The position numbers and the translations under genes are program-made. Source: Myxococcales bacterium (GTDB lineage: Bacteria > Myxococcota_A > UBA796 > GCA-2862545). Taken from it: a stretch of 64,000 nt of DNA. Below, piece by piece: positions 59,201 through 64,000 of the stretch. The stretch lies in NCBI GenBank assembly GCA_019634415.1, contig JAHQVJ010000221.1:49989-113988 (forward strand), in the 5' to 3' direction. The notes beneath the pieces are model-generated. The model saw only the letters and a program-made list of their open reading frames with translations. It was not told the origin of the DNA and did no database searches. How positions within the stretch are numbered: position 1 is the first letter of the stretch; every line of letters starts with the position of its first letter.

Positions 59201-62200
59201 AACGGGACCACCAACTTCTGGCTGTCGAGCTTCGTGTGCCAGGAGAACACCGCACTGCGCGGCGCGTGCTGGCGCCACAGCGGCTCGGGCAACGACAACG
59301 TGTTCGCCAGCAACGGGGCCGTTGTCGGCCATCGCTCGGCGCCGAACCTGGTGTGGTCCAACAGCGGCAGCAACGTCATGCAGTCGCTGGTGTTCGCCGG
59401 CAACGACGCCGGATCCGATGCCACCGCGACGTACACCCTCATGGGGACGGGGAGCACCTCGAGCCACCAGCCCTTCGACGGGTTGGTGTTCGACAACGTG
59501 GGGCGCGACATCTGGCCCGACGATGCCGGGGAGGTCTCCACCCTGAGTCTGCTGCGCGATGCCGATCCGCAGCTGCTGCTGTACACGGACGACGGGGATC
59601 CCAGCGACGACGTGCTGGTCGCCTCGCCTCGGGGCCCCGCCTTCGACGCGGGCTTCATCGAGCACGTCGATCCCGACGGCAGCCGGTCCGACATCGGCCT
59701 GTGCGGCGGCGCGCTCGCCGCGACCGCCTGCAGCCGCTTCGCGGTGGATCTGGACGCCGACGGCATGTCCGACGGATGGGAGCTGGCCGTGGGCCTCGAT
59801 CCCAGCGTGGCGGACGATACCCTCGATCCGGACGGCGATGGGCTCGACAACGCCGCAGAGCTCGCCGCCGGAACGCATCCCTTCGCCGCCGACTCCGACG
59901 ACGACGGCGTGAGCGACGACGTGGAGCTCGGCGTTCAGGATCCCACCGTGGCGTGGGACAACCGGCCGGTGGCCCGCGTGACCTACACCGCCGATCCCCT
60001 GACCGGGCTCATCACCCTCGACGGCACGGGCTCGATGGACCCCAACGGCGATGCGCTGACCTACGACTGGTCCATCATCGCGCTGCCCGCCGGATCCGCC
60101 ATCACCGACGCCGACCTGGTGGACGCCGAAACCCCCACTCCCTGGCTGCTCGCCGACGTGCGCGGCACCTACCGCATCCAGCTCGTGGTCAACGACGGCA
60201 CCGTGGACTCGCTGCCCGCACGGCCCGCCATCCTGCGGGCCGCCGCCCGACGCGTGCCCGAGGACTACCCGACCATCGAAGAGGCGCTGGCCGAGGCACT
60301 GCCAGGCGACGCCATCCAGATCGGACCGGGCACCTACGAGGCGCACATCGATCCCGGCGACACGCCCATCTCGGTGGTGGGCGCAGGGCGCGACGTCACC
60401 ATCCTACGCCCAGCCGTCGACGCCCGTCCCATGGTGGACGTGGTCACCAACGGCGTGGTGCAGATCCGCGACCTCACCATGACCGGCGGCTGGAGCCAAG
60501 TGGGGGGAGCCGTGTCGTGCGAGCGTGGGGACGTCTCGCTCACCCGCGTGACCATCGAGCGCTCCGCTGCGAACCAAGGCGGTGCCCTGGGCGCAGTGAG
60601 CTGCACCTCCACCCTGATCGACGTGGATCTGCACGCCAACACGGCAGCCGTGGCAGGAGGCGCGCTGCACATCGACGAGGGCACCTTGTCCATGGTGCGC
60701 GGCACCATCAGCGAGAACACCCTCGACGGTACCGGCGGCGGCGGCGGAGCCAACGTGCGCCACGCGGCGGCCACCTTCCGCAACGTGCTGTTCCTGCGCA
60801 ACTGGTCGGACAGCAACGCGGGCTCCTGCCTGCGCGGCGAGGGCAACCGCGGGAGTGTGGTGCTCGATCACGTGACCTTCGCGGGCAACCTCGGCACCCA
60901 GTGCGTGAACCGCGCGAGCACCTTCTCCCCCATCGCCATGACGATGACGAACAGCCTGCTCGTCAGCTCCAACTCCATCGGCCTGTTCGAGACGGGCAGC
61001 GACGACAACCTGGACTTCCGCTACAACGGCTTCTTCGACAACCCCATCCAGTCCTCCCCCGTCATCCACTCCTCGGGGCCCACCGATCTCAGGGCCGATC
61101 CGCTGTTCGTGGACTGGGACGGTCAGGGCCTGGGCGCGTTCGATCTGCGGCTGCTCGAAGGCAGCCCGATGGTCGACAGCGGCGACGGCCTGGATCGGGA
61201 TGGAACCACCGCGGATCGCGGCGCCTTCGGCGGCCCCGACGCGCCGGACGACTGGGACTTGTTCCTGCGCGACACCGACGGCGACGGCATGCCCGACGGC
61301 TGGGAGCTACGGTTCGGACTCGACCCCGCGCTGTTCGCCGACGGCGCGGGCGATGTCGACGGCGATGGGCTCGACAACCTCGCGGAGTATCAGCAGGGAA
61401 CGGACCCCACAGCATCCGACTCCGACGGGGACGGGGTCGACGATGCCACCGAAGTGGCGGACGGCACCGATCCCACCTCGCCGCTGGACTACGTGCCCGT
61501 GGCCAGCGTGGACGTGGGCTTCGTGGAGCTCGTGGCTGGCGTCGACGGCACTGCAGTGGACGTGGAGGGCTCCGGCACCGACCCCAATGCTGTGGCGCTC
61601 ACGCCTACGTGGACGCTGGTAGCGGCTCCCGGACGCTCGGTGCTCACGGACGCCGATCTGGCGAGCAGCCGTGTGGGCAACGACTTCACCGCCACCTTCA
61701 CGCCCGACACACCAGGCGTGTTCGCGCTGCAGCTCACCGTGAACAACGGCAGCCAGACCTCGGCACCCGCCGTCACCGAGGTCCGCGTAGCCGGTGAGAT
61801 CGAGGTGCCCGCGGACTACGGCACCATGGCCGAGGCCCTCGACAGCCTCGCGCCCGGCTCCACCCTCCGGGTGGCCGCAGGCACCTGGCCCATGGTCGTG
61901 GACCGTGGACGCCTCGACACCACCATCATCGGAGCCGGGCGCGGCCTGACCATCCTCGACGGGGAGGGCCAGGGCACCGTGTTCAGCGCCGCCGGAGTCA
62001 GCGGGAACCGAGTGGTGGTGCACCTCGAAGACCTCACCATCACCGGCGGCCTCGGCGGTCTCGGCGGCGGAGTCTTCCAAGAGCAGACCAACACCACGCT
62101 GATCAACGTGGAGCTGACCGACAACGTCGCAGGCGAAGGCGGCGGGATCTACTGCCACGTCTGCAGCCTCGACGCCGACCGCGTGACCGTCACCGACAAC

Positions 62201-62857
62201 GGAGCTGGCTACGCAGCCGGTGGGATCCGGGTGGGCGGGAACGCGGCATCGCTGACCCTCACGCGGGCGCTGGTGGCGGGCAACCTCGCCCCCAACAACT
62301 GGGGCGGCGGCCTGCTGGTGGAGGGAGGCGGCGGAGGCACCGTACGCAACGTCGTGTTCGCCGACAACGAGGCCCTCGTGGGCGGTGGGATCGCCATGAA
62401 CTCGGCGACCGCCGGGCTGACCGTCGATCACGTCACCGCCACGCACAACACCGGGATCAACAGCGGCGACTTCGCCCAGGTCAACGCCACCAACACCGGG
62501 TTCTCGTTGACCAACAGCATCGTCGTGGGCCACGACACCAGCGAGGCGGTGTTCGTCGCCTCGGCAGCCAACTACGACCAGGACTTCTCCCTGTTCTCGG
62601 ACAACGCAGTGGACTTCGTGCTGGTCAGCTCCACCGCCGTGGTGCCCACCGACGGCGTGGACGGCAACCAGATCAACAGTGGAGTGCCCGACTTCACTGC
62701 GCTGTCGGACGACGACGACTGGACCAACGAGGACTGGACCCTGGGAGCGACGTCCGACGCCGTGGACGCAGGAGATCCGGCGGCGCCCGCCGATCTCGAC
62801 GACAGCACCGCGGATCTGGGTGCCTTCGGGGGCATGACAGGCGATTGGACGCCGTGA
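56258..62857 (+). CDS. Giant modular surface lipoprotein: MopE-type, TSP3, PKD and beta-helix repeats
   Basis: A 2,199-residue lipoprotein (signal to LGLMGC). First come four MopE-type Cys/Asp motifs (CDGLDNDCDGQVDE, CDLLDNDCDDEVDE, CDGIDNDCDGAIDE, DEDCDGYVDEY) to about residue 265. Then a right-handed parallel beta-helix domain (about 267-630), followed by three repeats of one cassette: TSP3-like calcium repeats (DSDADGLTDGFEDHYGT; DLDADGMSDGWELAVGLDP; DTDGDGMPDGWELRFGLDP), a PKD-like sandwich, and another beta-helix (starting VPDDFTDLQAAV, VPEDYPTIEEAL and VPADYGTMAEAL near 806, 1333 and 1849). GGGAGGAGG precedes the ATG. Likely surface carbohydrate-binding or pectate-lyase-like adhesin; catalysis not shown. 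Confidence 0.88.
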   Translation: MGWRASWVIVAFLGLMGCSDTDGDGTRDGRDCEPDNPAAHRGGVEVCDGLDNDCDGQVDEDVAITAFWDRDRDGYGDDDFVRRVCELPADGSLQGGDCNDEDNQSSPDKPEICDLLDNDCDDEVDEGVQLTFYEDLDGDGRGTDANTTQGCWVTPGFALAADDCDDAEPEAWTDRAEICDGIDNDCDGAIDEDVELTQMWTDDDGDGYGDPASPVLACGPGDGVADNALDCNDADASHSPDTIEVVGNDVDEDCDGYVDEYAVGPKPNPFQTFEDALRTVPTGVPVVIQFDAGTYFANIDLTTKAAEGKQLTLAGEGCDRTQLFGQSPDSVVRLADGAIERITLSGGSGTLLGEVRVGGGVLVEGAVTMREVCVDGNSAANSGGGIAVNSGGSLTLEDSRVTRNASGALGAGIYVREGGSVELARVQILDNESAGGRGGGMAFENGSGTVRNTVIAGNSCATQQGCGVAALEFPAGTAQASDVTFEHVTWHDNRLLGSSLFGGARGSALWARNSIVTVRASLVTGHADPVRTIAFDLDTDVCPAQTCTLAVAETGFRGNAGPDWIGNDYLITRIAGDPAYVASDASDAPLDWDLRLLSTSDFLDASTTGDLGAFGGLPDDTTTFADTPFAHWAHGQTRDSDADGLTDGFEDHYGTNRFVDDAGDDPDADGRTSLQEADDGTDPLVDDTDIDGVSDGDEATAGTDPGDPRTNRPIADAGKDRVAWVGDPVEISGSASFDPNGDPLTYSWDLLSVPGVSTATLSGATTATASLTPDEPGTYELQLTASDGAATHTDLVQVRAFEGVIVPDDFTDLQAAVVAAGGDAVGVRAGEWLGPIVGNGDDIVLVGLDDADSVVIQGDSQTSVITSTLGERVTLANLTLTGGHSQHGGGVWMDRGAGLELFGVHVTGNSADLDGGGVRLVRTPAIVHDTTFSNNVAGRDGGGLSMDGSVDDQLLQLERTVFARNEAATNGGGMHLDGGNLNGTTNFWLSSFVCQENTALRGACWRHSGSGNDNVFASNGAVVGHRSAPNLVWSNSGSNVMQSLVFAGNDAGSDATATYTLMGTGSTSSHQPFDGLVFDNVGRDIWPDDAGEVSTLSLLRDADPQLLLYTDDGDPSDDVLVASPRGPAFDAGFIEHVDPDGSRSDIGLCGGALAATACSRFAVDLDADGMSDGWELAVGLDPSVADDTLDPDGDGLDNAAELAAGTHPFAADSDDDGVSDDVELGVQDPTVAWDNRPVARVTYTADPLTGLITLDGTGSMDPNGDALTYDWSIIALPAGSAITDADLVDAETPTPWLLADVRGTYRIQLVVNDGTVDSLPARPAILRAAARRVPEDYPTIEEALAEALPGDAIQIGPGTYEAHIDPGDTPISVVGAGRDVTILRPAVDARPMVDVVTNGVVQIRDLTMTGGWSQVGGAVSCERGDVSLTRVTIERSAANQGGALGAVSCTSTLIDVDLHANTAAVAGGALHIDEGTLSMVRGTISENTLDGTGGGGGANVRHAAATFRNVLFLRNWSDSNAGSCLRGEGNRGSVVLDHVTFAGNLGTQCVNRASTFSPIAMTMTNSLLVSSNSIGLFETGSDDNLDFRYNGFFDNPIQSSPVIHSSGPTDLRADPLFVDWDGQGLGAFDLRLLEGSPMVDSGDGLDRDGTTADRGAFGGPDAPDDWDLFLRDTDGDGMPDGWELRFGLDPALFADGAGDVDGDGLDNLAEYQQGTDPTASDSDGDGVDDATEVADGTDPTSPLDYVPVASVDVGFVELVAGVDGTAVDVEGSGTDPNAVALTPTWTLVAAPGRSVLTDADLASSRVGNDFTATFTPDTPGVFALQLTVNNGSQTSAPAVTEVRVAGEIEVPADYGTMAEALDSLAPGSTLRVAAGTWPMVVDRGRLDTTIIGAGRGLTILDGEGQGTVFSAAGVSGNRVVVHLEDLTITGGLGGLGGGVFQEQTNTTLINVELTDNVAGEGGGIYCHVCSLDADRVTVTDNGAGYAAGGIRVGGNAASLTLTRALVAGNLAPNNWGGGLLVEGGGGGTVRNVVFADNEALVGGGIAMNSATAGLTVDHVTATHNTGINSGDFAQVNATNTGFSLTNSIVVGHDTSEAVFVASAANYDQDFSLFSDNAVDFVLVSSTAVVPTDGVDGNQINSGVPDFTALSDDDDWTNEDWTLGATSDAVDAGDPAAPADLDDSTADLGAFGGMTGDWTP

Positions 62858-62961
62858 GGGCCTGGTTCCGAGTGCTACCTGACAGAGCGCTCGCGAAGTG
62901 CTATCCACCGAGCTGACGTGGAGTTGCCCGTGGGCTGCGGGCGACCTCCGCTGGAGGGGAT

Positions 62962-63594
62962 GTGCTTCGAGCGACACCCGAATCACCCCGCATGTTCGAC
63001 AACGACGTGCTGGACTTCTTCTCTCGGATCCCCTGGTGGGTGGTTCCGCTGATCTACGTGCCCACCGTAGGGGCGTGTCTGTGGCTGGGCCACCAGTCCG
63101 GGGTCGGGGCAACCTGGCTGGCGGCTCAGTTCCTCGGGGGCTGGTTCGCCTGGACGCTGCTGGAGTACTGGGCTCACCGCACCCTGTTCCACTGGGTTCC
63201 CGACGCCTCCTGGGGAGAACGCTTCCACTTCATCCTGCACGGTGTGCACCACACCTGGTTCCAGGACAAGCTGCGGCTGGTGATGCCGCCTGCCGTCAGC
63301 ATCGGCGCGTCGGTGGTGGTCTGCGGCCTGTTGTGGGGCATCAGCCAGGTGCTGGCGCCCTGGCTCACCCCCACCTGGCCCTTCGCCTTCTTCGGGGGCA
63401 TCGCCTTCGGGTACATGGTCTACGACGTGACCCACTACTACATCCACCACTGCAAGCCGATCACAGCGATGGGCAAGGCGCTGCGGGCGCACCACAACAA
63501 GCACCACCACAACGCCAAGTACAAGGATCTGAAGTTCGGTGTGAGCACCACCTTGTGGGATCACGTCTTCAGAACCTACGAGGTCCGCAGCTAG
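62962..63594 (+). CDS. Fatty-acid 2-hydroxylase-type membrane protein
   Basis: A 210-residue integral membrane enzyme of the fatty-acid hydroxylase superfamily. The His-box pattern of Scs7/FA2H is complete: LLEYWAHRTLFHW, HFILHGVHHTWFQDKLRLVMPP, YDVTHYYIHHCKPI and RAHHNKHHHNAKYKDLKFGVSTTLWDHVF. Two or three hydrophobic helices flank the boxes. Its relatives 2-hydroxylate acyl chains of sphingolipids, although bacterial members can act on other lipids. GTG 62962 has GGAGG upstream; the internal ATG 62992 would also encode all boxes. With the sterol reductase it points to a modified membrane lipid set. Divalent iron dependence is inferred from the boxes. Confidence 0.88.
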   Translation: MLRATPESPRMFDNDVLDFFSRIPWWVVPLIYVPTVGACLWLGHQSGVGATWLAAQFLGGWFAWTLLEYWAHRTLFHWVPDASWGERFHFILHGVHHTWFQDKLRLVMPPAVSIGASVVVCGLLWGISQVLAPWLTPTWPFAFFGGIAFGYMVYDVTHYYIHHCKPITAMGKALRAHHNKHHHNAKYKDLKFGVSTTLWDHVFRTYEVRS

Positions 63595-63631
63595 AACCCC
63601 CACGTTCGCGTTTCGGGGGTACGTTCTCTCC

Positions 63632-64000
63632 ATGAGCACACTCTCGGCCCCTCTAGACCCTGCACGCGCCCCCTCCGTCGACCAGGAGGCCTTTCGTGAG
63701 GCGCTGCTGCAGGTGATGGAGGCCAAGCGTCACTGGGCTTGGCCGCACTTCACCTCGGGCAAGGTGGCGCAAGAGCGCTTGCACCTTCACCTCGAGCAGG
63801 AGTGGGAGGTCTACGTGCGAGATTTTCCCGTGCTGCTCGGGCGGGCCTACGTGCAGTGTCCCGTGCCCGAGGTGCGGCAGGATCTCGCCGAGAACCTCTT
63901 CGAGGAGGAGACCGGCGGCCTCGCGGCAGGGCGCCCCCACCCACAGCTCTTCATGCTGATCCCCGAGGGCCTGGGCATGGATCTGCGCCGCTTCGAGCAC
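63632..64000 (+). CDS. Haem-oxygenase-fold (TenA/PqqC/CADD-like) protein, 3' truncated by window end
   Basis: The first 123 residues lie within the window and run off its end. The fold is suggested by the helical pattern and His/Glu-rich segments: EALLQVMEAKRHWAWPHFTSGKVAQERLHLHLEQEW, VRDFPVLLGRAYVQCPVPEVRQDLAENLFEEETGGL and an ELFM-like LFMLIPEGLGMDL. This resembles iron-containing redox enzymes of the PqqC/TenA/CADD type. The Glu-rich FEEETG segment suits metal binding. Substrate unknown. It follows the fatty-acid hydroxylase gene by 37 bases. Not in the ORF track because it is incomplete. Confidence 0.7.
   Translation, partial: MSTLSAPLDPARAPSVDQEAFREALLQVMEAKRHWAWPHFTSGKVAQERLHLHLEQEWEVYVRDFPVLLGRAYVQCPVPEVRQDLAENLFEEETGGLAAGRPHPQLFMLIPEGLGMDLRRFEH

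Noticed and set aside
57724-61797. 1,357-codon plus-strand frame and the 1,086-codon minus-strand frame within the giant lipoprotein gene
   Set aside because: Both are off-frame or antisense shadows of the 2,199-residue gene; Arg/His- and Ala/Gly-rich translations without domains, caused by high GC.
1-64000. Biosynthetic gene cluster, CRISPR-Cas, toxin-antitoxin or prophage
   Set aside because: No PKS/NRPS, cas, phage structural or paired toxin-antitoxin genes were seen; MazG-like gene has no toxin partner.

Overview
The window reads as a high-GC chromosome segment from a myxobacterium-like member of Myxococcota (formerly Deltaproteobacteria), probably uncultured. I infer this from MYXO-CTERM-like tails on two thrombospondin type-3 repeat proteins, a Myxococcus-type LexA box in front of dinB, many secreted MopE/TSP3/beta-helix calcium-type proteins, DUF1501/DUF1552/DUF1592-type secreted modules, a long TPR-bearing Ser/Thr kinase and a sterol reductase of the ERG4/ERG24 family. 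Lineage cannot be proved without a marker-gene tree.

Layout. 0-4 kb: SOS-type dinB, a DUF1615 lipoprotein, a divergent cupin/AraC pair and a small TSP3 protein. 4.3-8.7 kb: a secreted DUF1501 / CxxCH-lipoprotein pair with two accessory lipoproteins. 8.9-12.4 kb: a two-gene SDR + sterol reductase operon, a ComB-like phosphatase, a lipoprotein and a VOC protein. 12.4-14.1 kb: a decayed IS110-family element. 14-16.6 kb: an AraC regulator, a small membrane protein, the selenocysteine tRNA gene selC, and next to it a formylglycine-generating-enzyme-like (FGE) gene whose halves are in swapped order, plus a gene fragment. 16.6-27.5 kb: secreted proteins (TSP3/MYXO-CTERM, a haem + copper-monooxygenase lipoprotein, a lipase, a DUF1552/DUF1592 pair), a MazG-like pyrophosphohydrolase, type II glutamine synthetase and an orphan Flp pilin. 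27.5-31.8 kb: a divergent SDR/AraC pair with a hydrolase, then a MepA-like endopeptidase. 31.8-38.3 kb: a five-gene minus-strand operon ending in an EgtB-like enzyme and carrying a sigma-54 activator, a TPR sensor kinase and a second receiver protein. 38.3-50.4 kb: HAD/App1-like protein, RRM protein, Ser/Thr kinase-ATPase-TPR protein, M1 aminopeptidase, FBPase, a sulfatase-fold protein and hypotheticals. 50.7-56.2 kb: pheS-pheT, a tail-anchored Thr/Pro-rich protein and a metallophosphoesterase. 56.3-62.9 kb: one 2,199-residue modular beta-helix lipoprotein. 63-64 kb: a fatty-acid 2-hydroxylase-like protein and the 5' part of a haem-oxygenase-fold protein.

How the parts relate. The cell evidently invests heavily in exported and surface-anchored proteins, several arranged as Tat-exported protein plus lipoprotein pairs. 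Two lipid-modification genes (sterol reductase, fatty-acid hydroxylase) hint at a membrane with sterol and hydroxylated acyl chains. The best candidates for something not well described are the paired receiver proteins that share an unusual insertion around a TPR kinase (33.1-38.3 kb), the apparently permuted FGE gene beside selC, and the sterol reductase/SDR pair.

Most of the long ORFs in the track (up to 1,357 aa) are antisense or off-frame shadows caused by high GC and are left out. All family calls are by eye; no search was run.
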